Source of the DNA: an uncultured Porphyromonadaceae bacterium
GTDB lineage: Bacteria > Bacteroidota > Bacteroidia > Bacteroidales > Muribaculaceae
Assembly: GCA_900550025.1 (NCBI GenBank)
Contig: URQP01000008.1
Location: forward strand, 1 to 37,060
Length of the DNA: 37,060 nt
Reading direction: 5' to 3'
Part shown: positions 16,164 to 23,913 of the stretch, piece by piece
Numbering within the stretch: position 1 is the stretch's first letter
Layout: every line of letters starts with the position of its first letter
Made by a program: the position numbers and the translations under genes
Notes under the pieces: model-generated
Database searches by the model: none
Told to the model about the DNA's origin: nothing
What the model saw: the letters and a program-made list of their open reading frames with translations, nothing else

Positions 16164-17126
16164 ATGGGATTCTTTAAACTATTCTCGAAAGAGAAAAAAG
16201 AAACGCTCGACAAAGGGCTGGAAAAGACAAAAGAAGGTTTCTTCTCGAAATTGACAAGAGCCGTCGCCGGGAAATCAAAAATCGACGACGATTTTCTTGA
16301 CAACCTCGAAGAAGTGTTCATAACTTCGGATGTCGGCGTGGAAACGACATTAAAAATAATCGACCGCATACAGAAACGTGTCGCGCGCGACAAATATGTC
16401 AATACCGCGGAGCTTAACGAATTATTGAAAGAAGAAATCACCGGGCTGCTTACCGAGAACGACAACGAAGAAACCGATGATTTCACAGTCCCGGACGGAA
16501 AGACACCATACGTGATAATGGTAGTAGGCGTCAACGGTGTTGGCAAGACCACAACAATCGGCAAACTTGCATACCAGTTCAAAAAAGCCGGTAACAAAGT
16601 CGTGTTAGGAGCCGCGGACACATTCCGCGCGGCGGCCATAGAGCAGCTTCAAATCTGGGGCGACCGTGTAGGCGTTCCGGTGATAAAACAACAGATGGGT
16701 TCCGACCCCGCATCCGTAGCGTTCGACACCGTAAGTTCCGCAAAAGCGACGGGAGCCGATGTCGTGATAATCGATACGGCCGGACGGCTTCACAACAAAG
16801 TAGGGCTTATGAAAGAATTGTCGAAAATCAAGAACGTAATGCAGAAAGTCGTTCCCGACGCGCCCAACGAAATATTATTGGTACTTGACGGCTCGACCGG
16901 ACAGAACGCATTCGAACAGGCCAAACAATTCGTCGCCGCGACGGAAGTCAACGAATTGGCCATAACGAAACTCGACGGGACAGCCAAAGGCGGAGTCGTG
17001 ATAGGAATAAGCGACCAATTCAAGATTCCGGTAAAATACATAGGGCTCGGCGAAGGCATAGAAGACTTGCAGATTTTCCGCAAACGCGAATTTGTCGACT
17101 CGCTTTTCAGCGATAAAAAAGATTAA
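16164..17126 (+). CDS. ftsY: Signal recognition particle receptor FtsY
   Basis: A 320-residue SRP receptor GTPase that docks ribosome-SRP complexes at the membrane for co-translational insertion. It has an N-terminal helical region (1-100), then the NG domain with G1 GVNGVGKT (122-129), the insertion-box motif DTFRAAA (152-158), G3 DTAGR (204-208), and G4 TKLDGTAKGG (268-277). The acidic A domain is very short, as in many Bacteroidetes. The gene begins a unit with rimO (15-nt gap) and the isochorismate synthase. Motifs are complete and length is normal. Confidence 0.97.
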   Translation: MGFFKLFSKEKKETLDKGLEKTKEGFFSKLTRAVAGKSKIDDDFLDNLEEVFITSDVGVETTLKIIDRIQKRVARDKYVNTAELNELLKEEITGLLTENDNEETDDFTVPDGKTPYVIMVVGVNGVGKTTTIGKLAYQFKKAGNKVVLGAADTFRAAAIEQLQIWGDRVGVPVIKQQMGSDPASVAFDTVSSAKATGADVVIIDTAGRLHNKVGLMKELSKIKNVMQKVVPDAPNEILLVLDGSTGQNAFEQAKQFVAATEVNELAITKLDGTAKGGVVIGISDQFKIPVKYIGLGEGIEDLQIFRKREFVDSLFSDKKD

Positions 17127-17141
17127 GTGCTACGATTTTAA

Positions 17142-18437
17142 ATGAAGAAAAAACGTATTGATGTCATAACGCTCGGCTGCTCGAAGAATCTTGTAGATTC
17201 GGAACGGCTGCTTAAGAGATTATGCGACTGCGGATTCGACGCGCGCCATGATTCAGAAAACATTAAAGGCGACACTGTCGTGATAAATACCTGCGGATTT
17301 ATCGGCGACGCAAAAGAAGAATCAATAAATACCATATTGGAGTACGCAAATGCCAAAACAGAAGGGCGCATAAAACGGCTCTTTGTGATGGGCTGCCTGT
17401 CGGAACGCTACCGTGAGGATTTGCTGAAAGAGATACCGGAAATCGACCGCCTGTACGGCAAATTCGACTGGGGAAATCTCATATCCGACCTCGTGAAAGA
17501 GAATCCCGCCACATTGCCATATGACCGTATAGTGACAACTCCGTCGCATTACGCCTACCTGAAAATAGCCGAAGGATGCAACCGCTTCTGCGCTTTCTGC
17601 GCCATTCCACTGATTACAGGACGCTACAAATCACGTCCGATAGAGGAGATTCTCGACGAAGTAAGGCTTTTAGTGTCGGAAGGTGTGAAAGAATTCAACG
17701 TCATAGCGCAAGACCTGTCATACTATGGCACCGACTTGGAAGGGAAAATGCTTCTGCCTGAACTTATCGACCGGATGGCTGAAATCAATGGAGTGGAATG
17801 GATTCGGCTGCATTATGCCTATCCGGCACAATTTCCATTCGAAGTGCTGGACGTGATGAACCGCCACGAGAATGTATGCAAATACTTGGACATAGCCCTG
17901 CAACATATCAACGACAAGGTGCTTTCTAATATGCTGCGCCATGTAGATAAGCGGCAGACACTCGACCTAATACGGACAATACGGGAAAAAGTACCCGGGA
18001 TACACTTGCGCACTACTTTGATGACCGGCTTTCCGGGTGAGGATGAACAAGCGTTCGAGGAATTGAAGGACTTTGTGCGCGAAGCTAAATTCGAACGTAT
18101 GGGTGCATTTGCCTATTGCGAGGAAGAAGGAACATACGCCGCAAAAAACTATGAGGACGAGATTCCGCAAGAAGTCAAGGAAGCTCGCCTTGACGAACTG
18201 ATGGCAATTCAGGAAAATGTGGCGTTAGAATCCAACCAGTCAAAAATAGGAAAGACTCTGAAAGTGATAATCGACAAGGAAGATGCCGCCTATTACATCG
18301 GACGCACGGAATTCGATTCTCCGGAAGTCGACCCCGAAGTACTTATCAAAAAAGACAAACCGCTGACCATAGGAGAATTTTACCAAGCAGAAATAACCGA
18401 TGCCCTTCCCTACGAATTGATAGCAGTTGTGAAATAA
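17142..18437 (+). CDS. rimO: Ribosomal protein S12 methylthiotransferase RimO
   Basis: A 431-residue radical-SAM enzyme that adds a methylthio group to an aspartate of ribosomal protein S12. An N-terminal UPF0004 domain holds the auxiliary cluster cysteines C13, C51 and C85. The radical-SAM domain has CNRFCAFC (C146, C150, C153). A TRAM domain forms the C-terminus (about 368-431). The sequence LGCSKNLVDSE at the start and the short linker distinguish RimO from MiaB. It follows ftsY by 15 nt, and its TAA overlaps the next gene ATG by one base, so the three genes form one transcription unit. Confidence 0.96.
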   Translation: MKKKRIDVITLGCSKNLVDSERLLKRLCDCGFDARHDSENIKGDTVVINTCGFIGDAKEESINTILEYANAKTEGRIKRLFVMGCLSERYREDLLKEIPEIDRLYGKFDWGNLISDLVKENPATLPYDRIVTTPSHYAYLKIAEGCNRFCAFCAIPLITGRYKSRPIEEILDEVRLLVSEGVKEFNVIAQDLSYYGTDLEGKMLLPELIDRMAEINGVEWIRLHYAYPAQFPFEVLDVMNRHENVCKYLDIALQHINDKVLSNMLRHVDKRQTLDLIRTIREKVPGIHLRTTLMTGFPGEDEQAFEELKDFVREAKFERMGAFAYCEEEGTYAAKNYEDEIPQEVKEARLDELMAIQENVALESNQSKIGKTLKVIIDKEDAAYYIGRTEFDSPEVDPEVLIKKDKPLTIGEFYQAEITDALPYELIAVVK

Positions 18438-19504
18438 TGCGAACCATACTCGAAGCAATCGACATAGCACTGTCGCACCGCATTCCGTTTTACGCCTACT
18501 GTATGCCCGGCTGCGACGGCATCGCATTCGGGGCACAGACTGACAATGGATTCACGTGCGGAGAAGGGTTCAAAATCGTGCCGTTTGATATATCCTCCAA
18601 CCACGGCACAAAAATAATCTACAAGCAACTGAATGCTTCCGAGCTGCTGACGGAATGTCCAGAGAAAGGCGATTCTCTGCTCCCCGGAATATCGGAGGAC
18701 AGTACATCGCGCAGCGAATATATGCAATCCATCGGATTGTGCATAGAAGAATTGCAAGCAAAAAAATTGGACAAAGTGGTACTTTCGAAAGTCATCACGA
18801 AAACACACAATATACAGTCGTGGGGCAAATTCTTCAACAAACTGTGCGACAGCTATCCCGACGCTTTCAAATTCATATTCTACAGCGAAGAAACCGGAGC
18901 ATGGATAGGAGCGTCACCAGAGATATTGGGCAGTTACGACAATTCAACATTCACGACAATGGCGCTTGCCGGAACACGCAAATGCGGGACTCCGGGCGAT
19001 TGGGACAATAAAGACATACGCGAACAGGAATATGTAGCGCACTACATCGCTGACACAATCCGGCGCACGGGAATAGATTTCACCATGTCCGACAGATTCA
19101 CAAAACAAGCCGGAGGAGTGGAGCATCTCTGCAATTTATTCTCACTGAAATGCACTCTCCGGCAGGCACAGGACTTGATTGAAAAACTGCACCCCACTCC
19201 CGCATTGGCCGGACTGCCCAAACAAAAGGCCATCGAACTGATACACAAATCAGAGCGCCACGACCGTGAATACTACGGAGGCTACATAGGGCCGTTCTCT
19301 TCCGATGAGTTCCACTACTTCGTAAATCTTCGCAGCATGAAATTCGACAGCGGCGACTGCCGGATTTTCGTCGGCGGAGGAATCGTGTCAGATTCTGTTC
19401 CAGAAAGCGAATGGCTCGAAACCGAAACCAAATCCAAGACACTGCTCACCCTGCTTCCCAACGACAAACAAAGCCATCGCCCGGCAAATAATCTTACGAC
19501 ATAA
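18437..19504 (+). CDS. menF: Isochorismate synthase (MenF/EntC family)
   Basis: A 355-residue chorismate-utilising enzyme that would convert chorismate to isochorismate, the first step of menaquinone synthesis in Bacteroidales. The C-terminal chorismate-binding domain (about 95-340) carries LDKVVLSK with the catalytic base K113, WIGASPEIL, LAGTRK, and HPTPALAGLPK, then ERHDREYYGGYIGPF and a FVGGGI motif near the end. The N-terminal part is short, as in Bacteroidetes. No other men gene lies in the window. Menaquinone rather than siderophore use is inferred from the organism type. It overlaps rimO by 1 nt and ends before a convergent gene. I cannot exclude a related chorismate enzyme, but the motif order favours isochorismate synthase. 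Confidence 0.88.
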   Translation: MRTILEAIDIALSHRIPFYAYCMPGCDGIAFGAQTDNGFTCGEGFKIVPFDISSNHGTKIIYKQLNASELLTECPEKGDSLLPGISEDSTSRSEYMQSIGLCIEELQAKKLDKVVLSKVITKTHNIQSWGKFFNKLCDSYPDAFKFIFYSEETGAWIGASPEILGSYDNSTFTTMALAGTRKCGTPGDWDNKDIREQEYVAHYIADTIRRTGIDFTMSDRFTKQAGGVEHLCNLFSLKCTLRQAQDLIEKLHPTPALAGLPKQKAIELIHKSERHDREYYGGYIGPFSSDEFHYFVNLRSMKFDSGDCRIFVGGGIVSDSVPESEWLETETKSKTLLTLLPNDKQSHRPANNLTT

Positions 19505-19565
19505 GATTCATCCGGAAAACATTCATTCAAATAAATATACTTACCACTATTCCACAAAATTAAAA

Positions 19566-19588
19566 GGCCGGCATTGGCAATGCCGGCC
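19566..19588 (-). terminator. Terminator between menF and the T9SS-tail gene
   Basis: A perfect 10-bp G+C-rich stem (GGCCGGCATT with AATGCCGGCC) has a 3-nt loop. On the minus strand it is followed by TTTTAATTTT, so it terminates the minus-strand gene; on the plus strand there is no clear T-run. Confidence 0.75.
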
Positions 19589-19612
19589 ATAGATAGTCAC
19601 GATTGTCAGCAA

Positions 19613-21775
19613 TCAATCACACATTACTTTCGAGGTCATAGTCCGGCCATCGCCGAGAATTACTTTCACGAAATAAAGCCCGCCATATAAAGAATCAAGA
19701 GATATAGTAGCATTCTCAGCACCGGCAGAATCGCCAGACATAACGACTTGTCCTTGCAAATTCACCACCTGCCATTGACCGATTCCGCAATTTGAAACCA
19801 TAAATACATTCCTGCCGTCAAAGGTTATAATTCGATCTGACATAACAGAACCGGCACCACTCAGCGTGCTCACAATCTCCAGATTATCCAGTTTCAACGT
19901 TGCATAAGTAGAAGTTGTAAATCCATAGAACCCAAGATGATAGTCACCGGCTTCTTCCACATTGAACGTTTCCTCAATAACATTTTCCCAATCAGTATTC
20001 AATTTAAGATTCTCGTACTTTGCGATAGTCTCCGTAAACGTAGTCACATCAGAAGCGTCGGTGCCAAGTTTCACTTCCCAGCTATGCGAATCTATTGAAG
20101 TTGAATTATCGGCATAATAGCTTATTGTATATTGCCCGGCCTCAAAATGTATAGGCGGAGAAATGAGCCAGTCACGCCCCGTATCGCTTGAGCCTCCAAT
20201 TTTCAATTGGGCAAAATTGCCATCAAGGCGCTGATACTCATATCCGTCGTCTATCGACCATCCGTAACTTGAATTCGAATGGTCATTAATGAATGTCCAA
20301 AGAGGTCCGTCACCGTCATCCTCAAATCCTGTCTTATATGGGACAGATGCCACTCCTACAATTCTAACCTCCTCCGTTGCGGCTTTCACTCCGGCTATAC
20401 CGCCTGATAAAGGCTCTATTTCGTATACATATGCTCCCGGCACAGTCAATGTTTCGCTAAATTCCGTAGCACTTATCCCTGATGCGACAGCCACAGACTC
20501 ATTACCCTGCCTACGGTAAACATTATACGTAATATTGTCAAAATCAGAATATCCGCCGTTAACCGTCTCCGTAGGAGCCAACCACTCGACATTCACCGTA
20601 TTGCCATCTAATCTTATATTTAAATCATTAACAGATTCCAACATATCATATCCCGCAAAGACATCGACGGTAGCAGGAACTCCGGAAGCAGAGGCACTTT
20701 CTGCCGCTATCAGATAAGTATTCATTCCATCAGCCGCTGATTTATCTGAAAACGACGTGGCATCACCCGGCAGCACTGTCAACGGCTCAGACACGCCGAA
20801 ACGATAAACCTTGACAGCGGTCACATTGACCGGATTGCCAGCGAAATCGGTTTCAGGCAACTCCCACGTAAGCTCCACTGTCCTATGATCAGCCCCGGAA
20901 ACAGTTGCCACAAGGTTTTCCACCTTGCAAGGGAAAGCCTTATCCAAATCTTTCTTTATATACAAAGCTGTCATTTGGGCATTCGCTCCAAGCGTTCCGA
21001 TACGAGTAGGCTCGCCAGTCTGAGGATTGACTGTCGTAAACCAGCCATAATCCGGATGCTGTTGCGCCCAATACAGCGTACCGTCGACATCAAAAGTCAT
21101 CGACTGGAATTTGTTTGTCACTGCAAGATCGTGTGTAGTCCCGACCTGTGTCGCTTTGCCGGTAAACTTATCCAGCTTGCAAAACTGCCTGTAATCGGAC
21201 ATAGCATAAATATTTCCGTCCATATCCGACGCAAGAGCCACAAGCACCGCATCCACCTCCCGGCCATATCCATCAATCGCCTTAAGCTCACCTGTATCGC
21301 CCACACGCACAAGGTCGCCTGTCTCTATATCCACGACACAAAGACTTGTCTTCACTATAGATTCAGTGGAATACTCGTCTTCAGCCAAGGCGTACATAGT
21401 ATTCGTCGAATAGTCATAGGTCATGTCCACCACACGCCTGTCTCCCTTATAGGATTCAGAAAGCAACTCGAACGACTCGGCATCATAAACGGCAAAAGAA
21501 TCCGGGTACATTGCCCCAAAATCGTCAGGCTCAACAGTATAAGCATATATCTTACCGTCCAAATATTCTCCGGCTGAAAGATGATTATAGTACATATTCG
21601 TAGCCTTAAGCACCGTCACATTCGTAAAACCATCTGCTTCGAAAGACACAAATCCGAATCTCATATTCTCATCCCCCATCTGATAGCCATACAATGTCGG
21701 TACGGCTTTGGATTCAAAACAAGCCGACAACAACACAATCGCGGCTAAAACAAACTTACATAGTCTTTTTTCCAT
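19613..21775 (-). CDS. Exported multidomain protein with choice-of-anchor and T9SS-type tail
   Basis: A 720-residue exported protein. The N-terminus is a signal peptide (MEKRLCKFVL...) with an LSAC motif at 17-20, so it may be a lipoprotein or be cleaved near ESKA. Residues about 25-280 are repeats with W/Y-rich beta-propeller-like blades. Two fibronectin-III-like segments follow (about 283-465), then a choice-of-anchor-J-like jelly-roll domain (about 480-635: SVPYKTGFEDDG, DWLISPPIHF). The last 75 residues match a type A T9SS sorting tail (GGLYFVKVILGDG..TSKV). I use ATG 21775 rather than an in-frame TTG 21 nt upstream. It is probably secreted and surface-attached; the ligand is unknown. The gene is monocistronic. 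Confidence 0.8.
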   Translation of the reverse strand: MEKRLCKFVLAAIVLLSACFESKAVPTLYGYQMGDENMRFGFVSFEADGFTNVTVLKATNMYYNHLSAGEYLDGKIYAYTVEPDDFGAMYPDSFAVYDAESFELLSESYKGDRRVVDMTYDYSTNTMYALAEDEYSTESIVKTSLCVVDIETGDLVRVGDTGELKAIDGYGREVDAVLVALASDMDGNIYAMSDYRQFCKLDKFTGKATQVGTTHDLAVTNKFQSMTFDVDGTLYWAQQHPDYGWFTTVNPQTGEPTRIGTLGANAQMTALYIKKDLDKAFPCKVENLVATVSGADHRTVELTWELPETDFAGNPVNVTAVKVYRFGVSEPLTVLPGDATSFSDKSAADGMNTYLIAAESASASGVPATVDVFAGYDMLESVNDLNIRLDGNTVNVEWLAPTETVNGGYSDFDNITYNVYRRQGNESVAVASGISATEFSETLTVPGAYVYEIEPLSGGIAGVKAATEEVRIVGVASVPYKTGFEDDGDGPLWTFINDHSNSSYGWSIDDGYEYQRLDGNFAQLKIGGSSDTGRDWLISPPIHFEAGQYTISYYADNSTSIDSHSWEVKLGTDASDVTTFTETIAKYENLKLNTDWENVIEETFNVEEAGDYHLGFYGFTTSTYATLKLDNLEIVSTLSGAGSVMSDRIITFDGRNVFMVSNCGIGQWQVVNLQGQVVMSGDSAGAENATISLDSLYGGLYFVKVILGDGRTMTSKVMCD

Positions 21776-21906
21776 AGCAAAAACTTTCAGGCTCAATGAT
21801 TGTTATGCACTATGCAACGGCAGAGCCTTTTTCCGTGGCATGGCAATAATGTCAGAATACCTATCTATTTATAAAATGCTTTATGCGGTTTGTTTAGTTT
21901 TATTCA

Positions 21907-21942
21907 CAAAAGTAAGAGTAATTCTATAATTTCATCACCAAA
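21907..21942 (-). promoter_or_regulatory. Promoter of the exported T9SS-tail gene
   Basis: Minus-strand TACTTTTG (21914-21907) is an exact -7 box. TTTG (21942-21939) lies 24 nt upstream, a slightly long spacing. The start near 21900 gives a leader of about 125 nt. Confidence 0.5.
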
Positions 21943-22024
21943 AACAGTTAAATACAATTAACAACAATCATTTACCCTGACAAAAATTCACATCACACCA
22001 CATTCAACCAACACCATATAAAAG

Positions 22025-22055
22025 AAAGTTTCCGCCTAAAACGGAAACTTTTTTG
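22025..22055 (+). terminator. Terminator-like hairpin upstream of the DUF3791-DUF3990 cassette
   Basis: A 10-bp perfect stem AAAGTTTCCG/CGGAAACTTT with a 7-nt loop is followed by TTTG on the plus strand. No plus-strand gene ends here for 2.5 kb, so it may insulate the cassette promoter from read-through or end a small transcript. Confidence 0.5.
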
Positions 22056-22056
22056 T

Positions 22057-22094
22057 ATTATTTCCTTTTCATAAGGAAATAATTTGTATATTCG
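22057..22094 (+). promoter_or_regulatory. Palindromic operator and promoter of the cassette
   Basis: Perfect 11-bp inverted repeat arms ATTATTTCCTT (22057-22067) and AAGGAAATAAT (22073-22083) with a 5-nt centre are followed 3 nt later by TATATTCG (22087-22094), one mismatch from the -7 consensus. The palindrome would cover the -33 region, the usual place for an autorepressor of a toxin-antitoxin unit. A bound regulator is inferred, not shown. Confidence 0.6.
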
Positions 22095-22117
22095 CTTCCA
22101 TAGAAAACTCCCTAATT

Positions 22118-22333
22118 ATGAATTTGGAGCAACTTAGTTTTATCACATATTGTGTAGGCAATCTCGCTGACGCGCTGAAAATGACACCCGGTAAAGTGTA
22201 CAGACTTCTACGCTCTTCGGGCGTATTGAACGATTACATCATTCCGGGATATGACATTCTGCATACATTCAGCAAAGATTACATAACCAATGATTTAATC
22301 GATTGTCTTAAAGGTAAAGGAGCATTGCAATGA
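22118..22333 (+). CDS. DUF3791-family small protein, first gene of a putative toxin-antitoxin cassette
   Basis: A 71-residue protein resembling the DUF3791 family. It is helical (about 1-33, with a possible DNA-binding-like GKVYRLLRSSGV) with the typical ending YDILHTFSKDYITNDLIDCL (about 46-65). No signal peptide is present. Such proteins are repeatedly found beside DUF3990 genes, which suggests an antitoxin or adaptor role; I know of no characterised biochemistry. The stop overlaps the DUF3990 start by 4 nt (ATGA), and a strong ribosome site (AAAGGAG, 22316-22322) sits within its 3' end. It follows the palindromic promoter by about 23 nt. Confidence 0.75.
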   Translation: MNLEQLSFITYCVGNLADALKMTPGKVYRLLRSSGVLNDYIIPGYDILHTFSKDYITNDLIDCLKGKGALQ

Positions 22334-22815
22334 AACTATATCACGCGTCATACTGCATCATCAAGAAACCGGATGTGTTACATTCACGGGACAATCTTGA
22401 TTTCGGGAAAGGCTTTTACCTTACCACTCTATATGAACAAGCCAAAAAATATGCAATGCGCTTCTTATTAAGAAAACAAAAAGCTTACATAAATGAATAC
22501 ATATTAGATGACGACATACATAACTTCAACATCAAAATTTTCAAATCATACGATGAAGAATGGTTGGATTATGTAGGAAAGTGCCGTAAAGGTATACAAA
22601 CAGGCACTTACGACATAGTTGAAGGAGGCATAGCAAACGACAAAGTGTTCAACACAATCGACCTTTATTTCTCAGGAGCAATGAGTAAAGATGACGCATT
22701 GGGAAGGTTGGCATTTGAACATCCAAACCATCAATTATGCATACTCAATCAAGATGTAATGAACAATCATCTGCATTTCATCAATGCAACAGAAATAAAA
22801 TCAGGAGAAATTTAG
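22330..22815 (+). CDS. DUF3990 protein, possible ADP-ribosyltransferase-like toxin
   Basis: A 161-residue soluble protein with the DUF3990 signature: LYHASYC at the N-terminus (Y4-H5) and DFGKGFYLT at 24-32. TYDIVEGGIANDKVFNTIDLYFSG (about 93-116) and a C-terminal NHQLCILNQ follow. The YH plus G-x-GFYxT pattern recalls ADP-ribosyltransferase folds, in which such residues bind NAD; this is a structural resemblance, and no activity is established. It is flanked by small DUF3791-like genes (4-nt overlap before, 1-nt gap after), the layout expected of a toxin with cognate antitoxins. The gene is A+T-richer by eye than its neighbours, consistent with horizontal transfer. Confidence 0.75.
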   Translation: MKLYHASYCIIKKPDVLHSRDNLDFGKGFYLTTLYEQAKKYAMRFLLRKQKAYINEYILDDDIHNFNIKIFKSYDEEWLDYVGKCRKGIQTGTYDIVEGGIANDKVFNTIDLYFSGAMSKDDALGRLAFEHPNHQLCILNQDVMNNHLHFINATEIKSGEI

Positions 22816-22816
22816 T

Positions 22817-23026
22817 ATGGAAGCCAATAAAACCGTTCTGCAAATGAAATATGCAAGAATTGTAAAAATTTTTGCAGACAAATTACACATGCCATACGAA
22901 GACGCTTTAGATTTTTTTTATAATTCAGACACTTACATCTTAATAAGTAAAGGAATTGCCGATATGCACTGCCGCAGTGATGAGTATCTCGCCGACGAAC
23001 TACTTATGGAATGGAACAAGCGATAA
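22817..23026 (+). CDS. Second small DUF3791-like protein, last gene of the cassette
   Basis: A 69-residue all-helical protein. The segment QMKYARIVKIFADKLHMPYEDALDFFY (about 9-35), then SKGIADMHCRSDEYLADELLMEW, is typical of the small proteins that accompany DUF3990 genes. It is not similar in detail to the first small gene, so the two flanks are probably distinct DUF3791 subtypes. It begins one base after the DUF3990 stop and has a good AGGAG site at 22803-22807. It has no signal peptide. An antitoxin role is plausible by position only. The unit ends at a strong terminator. Confidence 0.72.
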   Translation: MEANKTVLQMKYARIVKIFADKLHMPYEDALDFFYNSDTYILISKGIADMHCRSDEYLADELLMEWNKR

Positions 23027-23070
23027 AAAATTATTAATGGGTGTGCATAATTTAGCATACAGCAATAATA

Positions 23071-23110
23071 AAAAATCAGCCGGCATTACTTTTGATGCCG
23101 GCTGATTTTT
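23071..23110. terminator. Bidirectional terminator between cassette and lpxA
   Basis: A perfect 16-bp stem (23071-23086 with 23095-23110) with an 8-nt loop and A/T runs at both ends lets it serve both convergent units. Confidence 0.9.
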
Positions 23111-23129
23111 ACAAATTCCAGAAAGCCTG

Positions 23130-23906
23130 TTATACGTAACCTTTGATGATACCGCGCTTGGAATTGCGGACGAACAAAATAATCTCGTCGCGTTCCTTTG
23201 AAGCCGGAAGCTCCGCCTCTATGCGCTCAACGGCATCACTATTATTGTAGCCCGAAAGATACAGATAACGGTAAATATCCTGAATGTCGCGTATCTGTTC
23301 GTTGGTGAAATTACGGCGGCGCAAACCTATCGAATTGACCCCGGCGTATGCAATCGGCTCACGGGCAGCCTTCACGTAAGGAGGCACGTCTTTATTTACC
23401 AGCGCCCCGCCTTGAAGCATCACGTGCGCGCCTATATGGCAGAACTGATGAATCAATGCCCCACCGCCTATCACGGCAAAATCGTCGATTTGCACTTCAC
23501 CGGCCACCTGCGACGCATTTGATATGATAATATTATTACCGAGCAGACAATCGTGTGCCACATGTGAATAAGCCATTATCAAGCAATTGTTGCCAACAAC
23601 AGTCTTTCCTTTAGCTGCCGTGCCACGGTTGACCGTCACACACTCACGCAATGTAGTGTTGTCGCCGATTATTGCAAGCGTCTCCTCGCCGTTGAATTTC
23701 AAATCCTGCGGAATCGCACCGATTACCGCACCGGGGAAAATATTACAATTCTTGCCGATACGCGCGCCTTCCATAATCGTAACGTTGCTCGCGATTTTTG
23801 TCCCTTCGCCAATCTCCACATTACGATCGATAGTGACAAACGGGTCTATCACTACTCCCGGAGCAATCTTAGCGTCCGGATGTATATAAGCCAATGGTTG
23901 TTTCAT
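23130..23906 (-). CDS. lpxA: UDP-N-acetylglucosamine acyltransferase LpxA
   Basis: A 258-residue left-handed beta-helix enzyme that acylates UDP-GlcNAc in the first step of lipid A synthesis. Hexapeptide repeats run from HPDAKIAPGVVI to about residue 180, with the catalytic histidine H118 in SHVAHDC and a C-terminal helical domain (about 190-258). I start at ATG 23906, 7 nt after the lpxC-fabZ stop; the frame is open further upstream but overlaps that gene. Cytoplasmic, working before lpxC and lpxD in the pathway although encoded last in this operon. Length and residues are typical. Confidence 0.96.
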   Translation of the reverse strand: MKQPLAYIHPDAKIAPGVVIDPFVTIDRNVEIGEGTKIASNVTIMEGARIGKNCNIFPGAVIGAIPQDLKFNGEETLAIIGDNTTLRECVTVNRGTAAKGKTVVGNNCLIMAYSHVAHDCLLGNNIIISNASQVAGEVQIDDFAVIGGGALIHQFCHIGAHVMLQGGALVNKDVPPYVKAAREPIAYAGVNSIGLRRRNFTNEQIRDIQDIYRYLYLSGYNNSDAVERIEAELPASKERDEIILFVRNSKRGIIKGYV

Positions 23907-23913
23907 ACGAACA

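Larger units (their letters stand above)
21776..22117. other. Divergent intergenic region with two promoters, a hairpin and a palindrome
   Basis: This 342-nt A+T-rich stretch holds no convincing gene. It contains the minus-strand promoter and leader of about 125 nt for the exported protein, then about 100 nt without visible signals. The terminator-like hairpin (22025-22055), palindrome (22057-22083) and -7-like box (22087-22094) of the plus-strand cassette follow; these are listed separately. Confidence 0.6.

Noticed and set aside
22118..23026. Insertion sequence or prophage around the DUF3990 cassette
   Set aside because: No transposase, integrase or flanking direct repeat was seen; terminators and promoter delimit the unit instead.
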